DNA of 64,000 nucleotides, taken from Spirosoma sp. SC4-14 (GTDB taxonomy: Bacteria; Bacteroidota; Bacteroidia; Cytophagales; Spirosomataceae). The stretch covers positions 1,549,001 to 1,613,000 of the forward strand of contig NZ_CP147518.1 in the NCBI RefSeq assembly GCF_037201965.1, given 5' to 3'. Shown here piece after piece: positions 16,908 through 26,427 of the stretch. Each line of letters begins with the position of its first letter. Within the stretch, counting starts at the first letter, position 1. The position numbers were made by a program, and so were the translations under genes. The notes below the pieces were generated by a model. The model made no database searches. It was not told the DNA's origin and saw only the letters and a program-made list of their open reading frames with translations.

Positions 16908-16979
16908 ATGTTGGACATTAGATGCTGTATAGCAGGCTTTGGGCATACGATTCAATAGCCAGTGTCTAATGGCCAGCAT
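16908..16979. repeat. Intergenic inverted repeat
   Basis: ATGTTGGACATTAGA at 16908-16922 pairs with TCTAATGGCCAGCAT at 16965-16979 (two mismatches). It lies just after the stop of the aldose epimerase gene (minus strand), where it may end transcription. Confidence 0.5.
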
Positions 16980-16988
16980 CCAGCATTT

Positions 16989-18026
16989 TTACTCCAGTCG
17001 TACCCACATCGACCCGGTCATGGCTTCGCCCGGATTCAGAATCGTTAGTCCTTCGCCATTATTGAACGAATCGACATTGGCAGTAAGCGGTTCAATGGCA
17101 ACACTATCGCGCCGGGTTGGGGTATAGCAGACCAGATAATTCAGTTTGCCTTCACCCGTTTCCTGTCCAATTATCAACTTCACTCCGGCGTGATCTGAGT
17201 TGAGCACCGTTTCGGCATAGCTGATTCCGTTGGGAGTGGTACCCGTTGGTTCGATTATAAAGGGTGTATCCAACTGGCGCTCCCGCAGGCTGAATGTTTC
17301 GGCTCGGCTGTCGGGTAGACGCCCGTTTGGGATCATGTCGCCATCCAGCACAATGGCTTTTCGGGCCGGTAAGCTCAGCGTCAGTTCATCAACTGGTTCG
17401 CTGTTGAACGTAAAATAGGGATGCCAGCCAAAGGAAACAGGACAGCGGGTTGTTCCGGTGTTAAGGGCTGAATAGCTGATGCGCAAGGCACACAGCCGAT
17501 CGGCCTCAGGATTACTACCGAGCGTTAGCCAATCGGCGCGCGTTAGTTCATAGGTAACTGTTAGCGCAAACGGAAACGGATAACCAGTTGCATCGCCAGG
17601 GTAGTCGTAACGGATTGTCAGGCTGGCATGGTTGGGCGTTGTTTCCTGATTGATAACCGTAAACACCTGCCCATGAACAAAGCCATGAATCGCATTATTA
17701 CGGCTGACCTCGTTCATTTTTAGCGCATACTGTTGCCCTTCAAAGGCATAAATTCCGTGCCGAATACGACTCGGGAAAGGAAACAGCAACGCGCTGGCAT
17801 ACGATTCGTCGGCCAGTAAGGCCTGTGGCGATTCGGGGGCTTTTAATAGCGCAAATAACTGCCCTTGCCGACGAAGTACCAGTCGGCGGAGGATACCGCC
17901 AAACTCTGGAATAACAGCGGCAAATTCTCCCGTACCGGTATATTGTAAGATATACTCGGTCAGTGGCTTCCGGTCAGACGGAAGCGGTAACGGGCCGAAG
18001 GGCTGGGTTGTAATTGTGAATGACAT
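16989..18026 (-). CDS. Aldose 1-epimerase family protein
   Basis: The 345-residue protein belongs to the galactose-mutarotase-like superfamily, which interconverts alpha and beta anomers of free sugars. Supporting segments are an N-terminal beta-sandwich (VIPEFGGILRRLVL), FPFPSRIRHGIYAF, NAIHGFVHGQVF with the conserved His, PVSFGWHPYF with the second His, and a late Glu in the segment YTPTRRDSVAIEP. It has no signal peptide. It is divergent from the Nudix-type arabinose regulator and shares its upstream region, including a palindromic candidate operator. A role in L-arabinose mutarotation is therefore a reasonable inference, but the sugar is not shown by sequence. Confidence 0.85.
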   Translation of the reverse strand: MSFTITTQPFGPLPLPSDRKPLTEYILQYTGTGEFAAVIPEFGGILRRLVLRRQGQLFALLKAPESPQALLADESYASALLFPFPSRIRHGIYAFEGQQYALKMNEVSRNNAIHGFVHGQVFTVINQETTPNHASLTIRYDYPGDATGYPFPFALTVTYELTRADWLTLGSNPEADRLCALRISYSALNTGTTRCPVSFGWHPYFTFNSEPVDELTLSLPARKAIVLDGDMIPNGRLPDSRAETFSLRERQLDTPFIIEPTGTTPNGISYAETVLNSDHAGVKLIIGQETGEGKLNYLVCYTPTRRDSVAIEPLTANVDSFNNGEGLTILNPGEAMTGSMWVRLE

Positions 18027-18232
18027 AGAGTGGTGGCTGATTATACGGTAAGTATCGCTGATGAGTTTTTGTTTAAAAAGGTAGTTAAAGATATTGGCTT
18101 TCCTGCTGAAATAAAACCAGGTAACATATAATTAATAAGTGTTTATCAATAGCTTCTAGATAGGCTTTTAGGGGGGCAGTAGTTTTTTATTTAAAGATAG
18201 AGTTGTAAATAACAAATAAGTTATGCTATTTC

Positions 18233-18247
18233 GTGTCACAGAGACAC
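18233..18247. promoter_or_regulatory. Candidate AraR operator (divergent epimerase/regulator region)
   Basis: GTGTC-ACAGA-GACAC is a perfect 5-bp inverted repeat with a 5-bp spacer. The same pattern GTGTC-N5-(G/C)ACAC occurs just before araB (19062-19076). It sits 66 bases before the regulator start and about 200 bases before the epimerase start. Binding is inferred from the shared pattern and position. Confidence 0.5.
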
Positions 18248-18312
18248 AATCTGGATTTTCCCATTAAAATTATTCTGAAATACGTCGTAAGCGGTGATTT
18301 ATTTATCGTAGT

Positions 18313-19014
18313 ATGAGTTATTATTCTGATCAACCTCATCTGCTGGTTGCTATAGACTGTATTATTTTGGGCTTCGATGGGCAGGAAATAAAACTGTTGC
18401 TCGTGAAGCGCAATTTTGAACCCGAGTTGGGGAAATGGTCGCTTATGGGTGGGTTTGTTCGGGAAAATGAAGATCTTGATGTTAGCGCAAGTCGAATTCT
18501 GTATGAGTTAACCGGTCTTACGAATGTATATGTAGAACAGCTTCAGGTTTTTGGCAAAGTAGGTCGCGATCCGGCCGAACGTACTGTATCGGTTGTTTAT
18601 TTTGCCCTCATCAATATTGCCGATCATGATACCGAAGCGGTTCGGAGCCACAATGCTTTCTGGATAAGTTTAAGCCAGAAGCCCGACCTGATTTTTGACC
18701 ACAACGAAATGGTTGGTCTGGCGCTCGACCGGCTGCGCTATAAAGCTGCCCTGCATCCATTGGGTTTTGAGTTATTGCCCGAAAAATTCACGATACCGCA
18801 ATTGCAGAAACTATACGAAGCCATCTATACAATACCGCTCGATCGGCGTAATTTCAGCCGGAAGCTGCTATCGACAGGATTACTGCTCGAAACCGGTGAG
18901 AAAGATCAGAATTCAACCACAAAAAAGGCCGTATTATACCGCCTGAATCAGGATAAGTATCAGAGTAAATTTCATGCTTTCTGGAATTTTGTACCCGATA
19001 GTATGCTAGGCTAA
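18313..19014 (+). CDS. araR: Nudix-domain transcriptional regulator, AraR-like
   Basis: The 233-residue protein has an N-terminal Nudix fold (about residues 10-145) and a C-terminal winged-helix domain (about 155-225; LPEKFTIPQLQKLYEAIY, RRNFSRKLL). The Nudix box GGFVRENEDLDVSASRILYE lacks the catalytic Glu pair expected in the REUxEE part, so it probably binds a ligand rather than hydrolysing one. This architecture is known from NrtR and, in Bacteroidetes, from the L-arabinose repressor AraR. Immediate downstream location of araB, araA, araD and an arabinofuranosidase supports AraR. It begins at 18313, 286 bases from the divergent epimerase, with a palindrome between. Gene symbol by context; no ligand can be shown from sequence. 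Confidence 0.8.
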   Translation: MSYYSDQPHLLVAIDCIILGFDGQEIKLLLVKRNFEPELGKWSLMGGFVRENEDLDVSASRILYELTGLTNVYVEQLQVFGKVGRDPAERTVSVVYFALINIADHDTEAVRSHNAFWISLSQKPDLIFDHNEMVGLALDRLRYKAALHPLGFELLPEKFTIPQLQKLYEAIYTIPLDRRNFSRKLLSTGLLLETGEKDQNSTTKKAVLYRLNQDKYQSKFHAFWNFVPDSMLG

Positions 19015-19061
19015 CACCTTGTCAGAAGGGTATAGCAGAGGCTATTTGTCGTTCCTAAATT

Positions 19062-19076
19062 GTGTCTAAAACACAC
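19062..19076. promoter_or_regulatory. Candidate AraR operator before araB
   Basis: GTGTC-TAAAA-CACAC lies 12 bases before the araB ATG and matches the spacing and half-sites of the palindrome at 18233-18247. A repressor here would block transcription or ribosome loading of the ara operon. Inferred, not tested. Confidence 0.5.
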
Positions 19077-19088
19077 GTTACTTAACCA

Positions 19089-20723
19089 ATGAACAATCAG
19101 TATGTTATCGGCGTGGATTTCGGTACCGACTCGGTTCGGGCGCTAATCGTTAATGCGCACACAGGCGAAGCCGTTGGAACCCATGTTCACGAGTATGTGC
19201 GCTGGAAGAAAGGGCTGTATTGCGATCCGGCTACGTCGCAGTTTCGTCAACATCCGCTCGATTATCTCGAAGGGCTCGCCGAGTCGATCAAAGGCGCGTT
19301 GAACAGCGCACCAGCCGGGGTTCGGCAGCAAGTGGTCGGTATCTCGATCGACACCACCGGATCGACACCGGGGCCCGTCGATGAAACGGGGCTTCCGCTG
19401 GCTCTGCGTCCCGATTTTGCCGAAAACCCCAACGGGATGTTTATTCTCTGGAAAGACCACACAGCCAATGCCGAAGCCGAAGAAATCAACACACTGGCGC
19501 ATCATTGGGATACCGACTACACTAAATATGTTGGGGGAATTTATTCGTCGGAGTGGTTTTGGGCCAAAATGTTACGGACGCTTCGTGTCGATGAAGCTGT
19601 TCGGCAGCACGCCTTTTCGTGGGTCGAACACTGCGACTGGGTATCGGCTGTACTGACCGGCAATACCAATCCGCTGACATTATGTCGGTCGCGTTGTGCT
19701 GCGGGGCATAAAGCCTTGTGGCATAGTGAGTTCGATGGGTTGCCTTCCGACGAATTTCTGACCCGGCTCGATCCGCTCCTGCGAGGAATGCGCGACCGGC
19801 TCTTCCTGGATACCTACACATCGGACCAGCCAATGGGAAACCTATCGGCCGAATGGGCCGAAAAACTCGGCTTATCGACTAATGTGGTGGTTGGTGTAGG
19901 CGCTTTCGATGCGCATATGGGGGCTATTGGGGCCGAAATCGAACCCTATGCTATGGTGCGCATCATTGGCACGTCGACCTGCGACATTCTGATGGCACCC
20001 AATGAAGAGATCGGGCACCGACTGATTCGGGGCATTTGCGGTCAGGTCGATGGCTCAGTTGTGCCCGATATGCTGGGGCTGGAAGCGGGCCAGTCGGCGT
20101 TTGGCGATGTGTATGCCTGGTTTGCGCGGCTCATAACCAGTCCGGTACGCGAACTGCTTGGCGACGAAGCGGCCGATACACTGAGCCGTCGGTTAATTCC
20201 GCATTTGTCGGAGCAGGCGGCTCAGTTGCCAGTTATCGAAAGCGATATCATTGCCCTCGACTGGATCAACGGTCGGCGTACGCCCGACGCCAATCATACG
20301 CTGAAAGGCGCTATTGCCGGATTGAATCTGGGCACCGATGCGCCCCGAATTTTCAAGGCGCTGGTCGAAGCAACGGCGTTCGGTTCACGCAGCATTGTCG
20401 ACCGGTTTATCGAAGAGGGTGTTCCCATCAGGAAAGTCATCGCCATTGGCGGAGTGGCCAAAAAATCGCCGTTTGTGATGCAGACCCTGGCCGATGTGCT
20501 CAATAAACCAATCCAGGTGGCGAGTTCCGATCAGGCATGTGCGCTTGGCGCGGCCATGTGTGCGGCTGTGGCGGCTGGAGTTCACTCAACTATGGAAGCC
20601 GCTCAACGGGCAATGGGATCGGGTTTCGATGCCGAATATCACCCCCGGCCAGCACAGGTTGCTGTCTACGAGAAGCTTTATAAGAACTACCTGAATCTGG
20701 GCGCGTTTGTAGAAGGGCGTTAA
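19089..20723 (+). CDS. araB: Ribulokinase
   Basis: This 544-residue FGGY-family kinase phosphorylates L-ribulose to L-ribulose-5-phosphate with ATP. The N-terminal phosphate loop VIGVDFGTDSVRALIVNA, the segment ISIDTTGSTPGPVDETGLPL, and the C-terminal ATP-site segment VIAIGGVAKKSPFVMQTLAD with SDQACALGAAMCAAVAAGVH are all typical of bacterial AraB (about 550 residues). The catalytic Asp is expected in VGAFDAHMGAIGAE. The gene starts 74 bases after araR, with a candidate operator directly upstream. It is the first metabolic gene of the arabinose operon. Confidence 0.95.
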   Translation: MNNQYVIGVDFGTDSVRALIVNAHTGEAVGTHVHEYVRWKKGLYCDPATSQFRQHPLDYLEGLAESIKGALNSAPAGVRQQVVGISIDTTGSTPGPVDETGLPLALRPDFAENPNGMFILWKDHTANAEAEEINTLAHHWDTDYTKYVGGIYSSEWFWAKMLRTLRVDEAVRQHAFSWVEHCDWVSAVLTGNTNPLTLCRSRCAAGHKALWHSEFDGLPSDEFLTRLDPLLRGMRDRLFLDTYTSDQPMGNLSAEWAEKLGLSTNVVVGVGAFDAHMGAIGAEIEPYAMVRIIGTSTCDILMAPNEEIGHRLIRGICGQVDGSVVPDMLGLEAGQSAFGDVYAWFARLITSPVRELLGDEAADTLSRRLIPHLSEQAAQLPVIESDIIALDWINGRRTPDANHTLKGAIAGLNLGTDAPRIFKALVEATAFGSRSIVDRFIEEGVPIRKVIAIGGVAKKSPFVMQTLADVLNKPIQVASSDQACALGAAMCAAVAAGVHSTMEAAQRAMGSGFDAEYHPRPAQVAVYEKLYKNYLNLGAFVEGR

Positions 20724-20735
20724 ACTCCACCTGGA

Positions 20736-20768
20736 AAACCTAAAAGGTCTTTGAGACCTTTTAGGTTT
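20736..20768. terminator. Intercistronic hairpin between araB and araA
   Basis: A perfect 15-bp stem, AAACCTAAAAGGTCT with its complement, has a 3-base loop. It is followed by GGTC rather than a long T-run, so it may act as a weak terminator, an mRNA-stability element or a dispersed repeat rather than a full stop. Confidence 0.6.
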
Positions 20769-20795
20769 GGTCAACCAATCACCAATCACTAGTTC

Positions 20796-22301
20796 ATGAC
20801 AATTGATACAATGTTGAATCTGAAACAGTTTGACGTCTGGTTTGTAACGGGAAGCCAGCATTTATACGGCGAAGAAACGCTGAAACAAGTCGATGCGCAT
20901 TCGCAGATTATCGCCAATTTTTTCGATCAGGCTCCGCAAATACCAGTGCGGGTTGTGTTCAAGCCCGTTGTGAAAACGCCCGACGAAATTTATAAAATCT
21001 GTCAGGAGGCAAATGTAGCGCCCAACTGCGTTGGCATTATTACCTGGATGCACACGTTTTCGCCCGCCAAAATGTGGATTCGGGGCCTGTCGGTACTGAA
21101 AAAGCCCTTGCTGCACCTGCATACGCAATTCAACCGTGACATTCCGTGGGCGGAGATCGATATGGATTTCATGAATCTCAACCAGTCGGCGCATGGCGAT
21201 CGGGAGTTTGGGTTCATTATGTCGCGGATGCGATTGAACCGCAAAATCGTAGTGGGTTTCTGGCAGGAAAGCGCCGTTCTGAGCAAGATTGCCGCCTGGG
21301 CACGCGTTGCGGTTGGTGCCTATGAACTGAAAACGATGAAAGTGGTTCGTTTTGGCGATAACATGCGGCAGGTAGCCGTAACGGATGGCGACAAAGTGGC
21401 GGCCGAAATGACGTTTGGCGTGTCGGTCAACACCCACGGCATTGGCGATCTGGTGGCGGTTATCAACCAAATTGCCGATGCTGAAGTCGATCAGCTAGTG
21501 GCCGAATATGCCGATAGTTATACGCTGATGGCTTCGCTGCAAAAAGGTGGAGCGCAACATACATCCCTGCGCGATGCGGCTAAAATTGAGCTTGGCTTAC
21601 GGGCGTTTTTGCAGGATGGTGGCTTTACGGCCTATACCGATACGTTCGAGGATTTGCACGGCATGACGCAACTGCCCGGTATTGCATCGCAGCGACTGAT
21701 GGCTAGTGGTTACGGTTTCGGTGGCGAAGGCGACTGGAAAACGTCGGCAATGGTACGAACGCTGAAAGTGATGGCAGCCGGTCTGGAAGGTGGTAACTCG
21801 TTCATGGAAGATTATACCTACCACTTTGATCCAACGAATGCGCTGGTTCTGGGGTCGCATATGCTCGAAATCTGCCCGTCGATAGCGGCTGATAAGCCAT
21901 CCTGCGAAATTCACCCGCTGGGCATTGGAGGCAAAGCCGATCCGGTTCGGCTGGTATTTAACGCTCCGGCCGGACCTGCCATTAATGTATCGCTGATCGA
22001 CATGGGCAATCGGTTCCGATTGCTGGTCAACGAAGTAGAAGCGGTCGAGGTGACCGAAGCATTGCCTAAACTTCCGGTTGCTCGTGCGCTGTGGAAACCA
22101 TACCCCGATATGCAGACAGGCTGTGCGGCCTGGATTCTGGCGGGAGGTGCTCACCATACCGTATACAGCCAGAACCTGACTACCGAACACATCGAAGATT
22201 TCGCTGATATGTTCAATGTGGAACTGGTGGTGATCGATAAAAATACCAACCTGCGTCAGTTGAAAAATGAGCTTCGCTGGAGCGAGGCTGCCTATAGATA
22301 G
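20796..22301 (+). CDS. araA: L-arabinose isomerase
   Basis: The 501-residue enzyme converts L-arabinose to L-ribulose in the cytoplasm with a divalent metal. It starts with the family hallmark [16 protein letters not shown] and contains [20 protein letters not shown], the metal-ligand region FEDLHGM and [25 protein letters not shown], and a late His segment (GGAHHTVYS). Length equals that of characterised AraA proteins (about 500). ATG codons at 20796 and 20811 are both plausible; the later one gives a start like that of Bacillus AraA. It lies 72 bases after araB with a hairpin between. Confidence 0.96.
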   Translation: MTIDTMLNLKQFDVWFVTGSQHLYGEETLKQVDAHSQIIANFFDQAPQIPVRVVFKPVVKTPDEIYKICQEANVAPNCVGIITWMHTFSPAKMWIRGLSVLKKPLLHLHTQFNRDIPWAEIDMDFMNLNQSAHGDREFGFIMSRMRLNRKIVVGFWQESAVLSKIAAWARVAVGAYELKTMKVVRFGDNMRQVAVTDGDKVAAEMTFGVSVNTHGIGDLVAVINQIADAEVDQLVAEYADSYTLMASLQKGGAQHTSLRDAAKIELGLRAFLQDGGFTAYTDTFEDLHGMTQLPGIASQRLMASGYGFGGEGDWKTSAMVRTLKVMAAGLEGGNSFMEDYTYHFDPTNALVLGSHMLEICPSIAADKPSCEIHPLGIGGKADPVRLVFNAPAGPAINVSLIDMGNRFRLLVNEVEAVEVTEALPKLPVARALWKPYPDMQTGCAAWILAGGAHHTVYSQNLTTEHIEDFADMFNVELVVIDKNTNLRQLKNELRWSEAAYR

Positions 22302-22309
22302 AATGATTG

Positions 22310-22364
22310 AATGATGGAGTGATGGAATGGACCGACGTGTGCATTGTTCAATCACTCCATCATT
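22310..22364. repeat. ATTGAATGATTG-family palindrome, copy A
   Basis: AATGATGGAGTGAT at 22310-22323 pairs perfectly with ATCACTCCATCATT at 22351-22364, and GAATGATTGA precedes it. It occupies the short space between araA and the arabinofuranosidase gene. The frame of the latter can be extended into it, which I reject. Confidence 0.6.
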
Positions 22365-22386
22365 GACTAAAGCCAATGATATAACG

Positions 22387-23928
22387 ATGAAAAAGCTATT
22401 CCTAACCCCTGCTTTACTGGCCTTAAGCCTGATTGCTTCGGCACAGAACAAGGCCACCATTAATGCCGATGAGGGCAAGTACGTAATCAGTAAACACATC
22501 TACGGGCATTTTGCCGAACATCTGGGCCGTTGTATTTACGATGGGTTTTATGTGGGCGAAAACAACGCCAAAATTCCGAACAAAAATGGGGTTCGGCTGG
22601 ACGTGGTCGCTGCGTTGAAAAAAATGAAAATTCCTAATCTGCGGTGGCCGGGCGGCTGTTTTGCCGATACGTATCACTGGAAAGATGGTATTGGTCCGAA
22701 AGCCAAACGCCCGAAAATCGTAAATACGTGGTGGGGTGGCGTAACGGAAGATAACAGCTTCGGTACACACGATTTTCTGAACATGTGCGAACTGCTGGGA
22801 ACAGAGCCCTATCTGGCCGGGAACGTAGGTAGCGGTACGGTTCAGGAACTGTCGGATTGGGTTCAGTACGTGAATTTCGAGAAAGATAGCCCAATGTCGA
22901 GTCTTCGTCAGCAGAACGGACGGGCGCAGCCCTGGAACGTGCGCTATTGGGGGGTAGCTAACGAAGCCTGGGGATGCGGTGGGAACATGAAGCCCGATTA
23001 CTATGCCGACGTTTATCGGCGCTACAGCACCTTCATGAACACACGTGTGGGGAATGGTCGTATTTTTCGGATTGCGTCGGGAGCCAGCGACAATGATTAC
23101 AACTGGACCGAAACACTCATGAAAAACATTCCGGCCAACCTGATGGAAGGGCTGGCTATGCACCATTATTCGGTGCTGTCGTGGGGCGATGGTAAGAAAG
23201 GCTCGGCTACGGAGTTTACGGATCAGGAATATTTCAAAACCATGCAGCAGGCGTTGCTCATGGATGAATTGATCGAGAAACATTCGGCGATCATGGACAA
23301 ATATGACCCGGAGAAGAAAATTGCCCTGATTGTCGATGAGTGGGGGGGCTGGTATAACGTTGAACCGGGCACCAATCCAGGTTTTCTGTATCAGCAAAAC
23401 ACCATGCGCGATGCCGTGCTGGCCGGTGCCACGCTCAATATTTTTCACAAGCATTGCGAACGTGTACGGATGGCTAATCTGGCGCAGGCCATCAATGTGT
23501 TGCAGGCCGTTATTCTGACCAAAGGCGATAAAATGCTGCTGACACCCACATACCACGTTCTGGAAATGTATAACGTACACCAGGATGCAACGATGTTGCC
23601 CGTATCGGTAAAATCCGACGATTTTACGCTGGGTAGTGAAAAGCTGCCCGCCGTATCGGTGTCGGCCTCCCGCGATAAAGCCGGGAAAGTGCATGTGTCG
23701 CTGGTCAATATCGATCCTGCGAAACCGCAGGAAATCTCGGTCGACCTGAAAGGACTGAAAGCGTCGGCCATAACGGGCCGTATCCTGACATCGGCCAATG
23801 TGCATGACCACAACACCTTTGAGAATCTGAACAAGGTGAAACCTGTTGCCTTCAACGGTGCCAAAGTCAATGGCAATACCCTAACTGTCAGCCTGCCGCC
23901 CGTGTCGGTGGTAGTGTTGGAATTATAA
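22387..23928 (+). CDS. Secreted alpha-L-arabinofuranosidase, GH51
   Basis: The 513-residue protein has a signal peptide (MKKLFLTPALLALSLIASAQ) and then a glycoside hydrolase family 51 catalytic (alpha/beta)8 barrel with a C-terminal beta-sandwich. Characteristic segments are KHIYGHFAEHLGRCIYDG near the N-terminus, LRWPGGCFADTYHWKDGIG, the acid/base Glu in GVANEAWGCGGN (about residue 193), and the nucleophile Glu in IVDEWGGWYNVEPG (about residue 318). GH51 enzymes remove alpha-L-arabinofuranosyl groups from arabinan or arabinoxylan. The position between araA and araD shows that its product feeds this pathway. The start at 22387 is chosen for the signal peptide. Confidence 0.95.
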   Translation: MKKLFLTPALLALSLIASAQNKATINADEGKYVISKHIYGHFAEHLGRCIYDGFYVGENNAKIPNKNGVRLDVVAALKKMKIPNLRWPGGCFADTYHWKDGIGPKAKRPKIVNTWWGGVTEDNSFGTHDFLNMCELLGTEPYLAGNVGSGTVQELSDWVQYVNFEKDSPMSSLRQQNGRAQPWNVRYWGVANEAWGCGGNMKPDYYADVYRRYSTFMNTRVGNGRIFRIASGASDNDYNWTETLMKNIPANLMEGLAMHHYSVLSWGDGKKGSATEFTDQEYFKTMQQALLMDELIEKHSAIMDKYDPEKKIALIVDEWGGWYNVEPGTNPGFLYQQNTMRDAVLAGATLNIFHKHCERVRMANLAQAINVLQAVILTKGDKMLLTPTYHVLEMYNVHQDATMLPVSVKSDDFTLGSEKLPAVSVSASRDKAGKVHVSLVNIDPAKPQEISVDLKGLKASAITGRILTSANVHDHNTFENLNKVKPVAFNGAKVNGNTLTVSLPPVSVVVLEL

Positions 23929-24013
23929 TGATTGAATGATTGAATTGCTGAATGATTGAATCAAAATGTATGAGCATCATTCAACAATTCAATCATTCAA
24001 CAATTCAATCATT
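23927..24013. repeat. ATTGAATGATTG-family inverted repeat, copy B
   Basis: Tandem AATGATTGAATG units on the left face inverted CATTCAACAATTCAAT units on the right, with a 17-base centre. The arm begins at the stop codon of the arabinofuranosidase and ends 6 bases before the araD start. Confidence 0.65.
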
Positions 24014-24019
24014 TGAAAA

Positions 24020-24718
24020 ATGTATACCTCCTTAAAAGAAGAATGTTACGAGGCTAATATGCAGCTTCCGAAGCTGGGACTGGTATTATTTACATTTGGG
24101 AATGTGAGCGCGGTCGACCGCGACAAAGGCGTGTTTGCCATCAAGCCCAGTGGCGTTCCCTACGAAAAATTGCAACCCAGCGATATTGTTATCTGCGACT
24201 ACGACGCAAAGGTGGTAGAAGGCACCATGCGCCCTTCGTCTGATACGAAAACCCATGCATTGCTCTACAAAACCTGGGATTCGATTGGCGGTATTTCACA
24301 TACGCATAGCACCTACGCCGTAGCCTGGGCGCAGGCCGGGCTGGACATTCCGATTTTTGGTACCACCCATGCCGACCATACCCATCGGGATATTCCGTGT
24401 GCTCCGGCCTTGACCGATGAGATGATTGAAGGTGACTACGAGCACGAAACAGGCAACCAGATTTTTAACTGTTTTGCCGATAAAAACCTGAACTACGCCG
24501 AAATGGAAATGGTGCTGTTGCAGAATCACGGCCCATTTACATGGGGCAAAACCGCCGAAAAAGCGGTCTATAACTCGGCTGTGCTGGAAGAACTCGCCAA
24601 AATGGCTTATCTGACCCTTCAGATCAACCCGAATACACCACGCATTAAAGACACTCTCCGACTGAAGCATTATGAGCGTAAGCATGGCAAAAACGCCTAC
24701 TACGGTCAGGGCTGCTAA
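24020..24718 (+). CDS. araD: L-ribulose-5-phosphate 4-epimerase
   Basis: The 232-residue class II aldolase-like zinc enzyme epimerises L-ribulose-5-phosphate to D-xylulose-5-phosphate, the last step before the pentose phosphate pathway. It contains GNVSAVDRDKGVFAIKPSGV, the zinc ligands in SHTHSTYAVAWAQAG, the segment GTTHADHTHRDIPC, and the third His region LLQNHGPFTWGK. Length matches E. coli AraD (231). It lies 91 bases after the arabinofuranosidase and 28 bases before the symporter gene. Confidence 0.95.
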   Translation: MYTSLKEECYEANMQLPKLGLVLFTFGNVSAVDRDKGVFAIKPSGVPYEKLQPSDIVICDYDAKVVEGTMRPSSDTKTHALLYKTWDSIGGISHTHSTYAVAWAQAGLDIPIFGTTHADHTHRDIPCAPALTDEMIEGDYEHETGNQIFNCFADKNLNYAEMEMVLLQNHGPFTWGKTAEKAVYNSAVLEELAKMAYLTLQINPNTPRIKDTLRLKHYERKHGKNAYYGQGC

Positions 24719-24746
24719 TCGTTTATTTTCCTAAACCAAAACCTGC

Positions 24747-26417
24747 ATGAAACTCGGACTCGAAACGGTAGACTACATTATTTTTCTGGTCTACTTCGTA
24801 ATTGTTGCGTCGTATGGCTACTGGGTCTACAAACATAAAGGCAAACTTGCCGCCGATCGCAACGGCGACGCGGTTAAGGACTTCTTTCTGGCCGAAGGGT
24901 CGCTGACCTGGTGGGCCATAGGAGCTTCCATTATTGCGTCGAATATTTCGGCGGAACAGTTTATCGGTATGAGTGGTCAGGCCTTCCAGTTAGGGCTGGC
25001 TATTTCGGTTTATGAACTCGTGGGTGGGTTGTCGCTGGTGATCATCGCTATTTATTTTCTGCCGATGTACATCAAAAACAAGATTTACACCATGCCACAG
25101 TTTTTGCAGATGCGCTACGATAAGCGACTGGCAACCATTATGGCCGTGTTCTGGCTATTTTTATACATCCTCGTCAACCTGACGTCTATCATTTATCTGG
25201 GTGCGTTAAGTCTCGAAAAAATGACGGGACTGGCCTTTATGCCCTGCGCTATTTTTCTGACGGTTTTTGCCGTTTTCATCACGCTGGGCGGTATGAAAGT
25301 GATTGGCTATACCGATGTGATTCAGGTAGTTTGTCTGGTTGTAGGGGGGCTGGCGACAACCTATCTGGCCCTAAGCCTGCTATCCGACAAAGTTGGAACA
25401 GGAGCTGGTGTTTTTGAAGGCTTAAGCCTCATTAAGCAGAAGGCCGATAGCCACATGCACATGATTTTCCAGAAAGGCGAATATTTTGTACACGACGGTC
25501 GGGGTGGCAAAATTGATGCCTATAATCAGTTGCCGGGACTGATGATGTTTATTATTGGCGGGCAGTGGATCGTTAATTTTAACTACTTCGGTTGCAACCA
25601 GTACATGATTCAGCGGGCCCTGGGTGCTGATCTGAACACCGCCCGCAATGGCGTATTGTTTGCGGCTTTTCTGAAACTAATGATGCCGTTCATTGTGGTG
25701 CTGCCGGGACTGGCGGCCTATGTCCTGTTTCAGGAAAATGCCGATGCCGCCATTGTGCAGGGAATCACCGACGGTAGTGTTGTAAAACCTGATAACGCGT
25801 ATCCTGTATTGCTGAATATTCTGCCGGTTGGCCTGAAAGGGTTATCGTTTGCGGCACTGACAGCGGCTATTGTAGCATCGCTGGCCGGAAAAGCCAACAG
25901 TATTTCCACGATTTATATGCTCGACATTCACCAGAAATTTATCAATCCAACCATTAGCGAAAAGCAGACGGTTTGGCTGGGTCGGGTGGCTATTATCGTT
26001 TCGTTTGTCATTGCGCTGGCTATTAGTCCATTTCTGAAAAACTTTGGGCAGGGTTTCGAATACATTCAGGAATATACGGGTTTCATCTCGCCCGGTATTC
26101 TGTGCATTTTTCTGCTTGGTATGTTCTGGAAAAAAGCAACAACCAATGGGGCGCTGGCGGCTGCGCTGTTGAGCATCCCGCTTTCGGCATTCCTGAAATT
26201 CAATGCGCCGAGTGTGCCATTCCTGAATCGGATGGGGATGGTGTTCTGGGCCTGTGTGCTGGTTCAGGTAACAATCAGCCTCATCGAATCCCATAATAAG
26301 GAAAATCCTAAAGCGTTTATAGTCCGGTCGAACTGGTTCGAAGTATCCCGGCCGTTTGTGGTCGGAACGGCGGCCGTAGTGGGCCTGGTACTGCTGATCT
26401 TTACGGTCTTTTATTGA
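24747..26417 (+). CDS. Sodium/solute symporter (SSS/SGLT-type), probable arabinose transporter
   Basis: The 556-residue inner-membrane protein has about 14 hydrophobic helices. It carries the SSS signature WWAIGASIIASNISAEQFIG (about residues 50-70) and the FNYFGCNQYMIQRALGA segment typical of sugar-sodium symporters of the SglT group. A hydrophilic loop with KADSHMHMIFQKGEYFVHDG lies in the middle. The last position in the arabinose cluster makes L-arabinose the likely substrate, although SSS members take many sugars. A hairpin terminator follows directly and ends the operon. Confidence 0.9.
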   Translation: MKLGLETVDYIIFLVYFVIVASYGYWVYKHKGKLAADRNGDAVKDFFLAEGSLTWWAIGASIIASNISAEQFIGMSGQAFQLGLAISVYELVGGLSLVIIAIYFLPMYIKNKIYTMPQFLQMRYDKRLATIMAVFWLFLYILVNLTSIIYLGALSLEKMTGLAFMPCAIFLTVFAVFITLGGMKVIGYTDVIQVVCLVVGGLATTYLALSLLSDKVGTGAGVFEGLSLIKQKADSHMHMIFQKGEYFVHDGRGGKIDAYNQLPGLMMFIIGGQWIVNFNYFGCNQYMIQRALGADLNTARNGVLFAAFLKLMMPFIVVLPGLAAYVLFQENADAAIVQGITDGSVVKPDNAYPVLLNILPVGLKGLSFAALTAAIVASLAGKANSISTIYMLDIHQKFINPTISEKQTVWLGRVAIIVSFVIALAISPFLKNFGQGFEYIQEYTGFISPGILCIFLLGMFWKKATTNGALAAALLSIPLSAFLKFNAPSVPFLNRMGMVFWACVLVQVTISLIESHNKENPKAFIVRSNWFEVSRPFVVGTAAVVGLVLLIFTVFY

Positions 26418-26427
26418 TACTGAATAG

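Noticed and set aside
18313..19014. Catalytic Nudix hydrolase
   Set aside because: The Nudix box lacks the catalytic Glu residues and a winged-helix domain follows, so a regulator is the better reading.
22423..23811. 462-codon minus-strand frame opposite the arabinofuranosidase
   Set aside because: The plus strand has an unmistakable GH51 enzyme with both catalytic Glu residues. The antisense product has no recognisable features.
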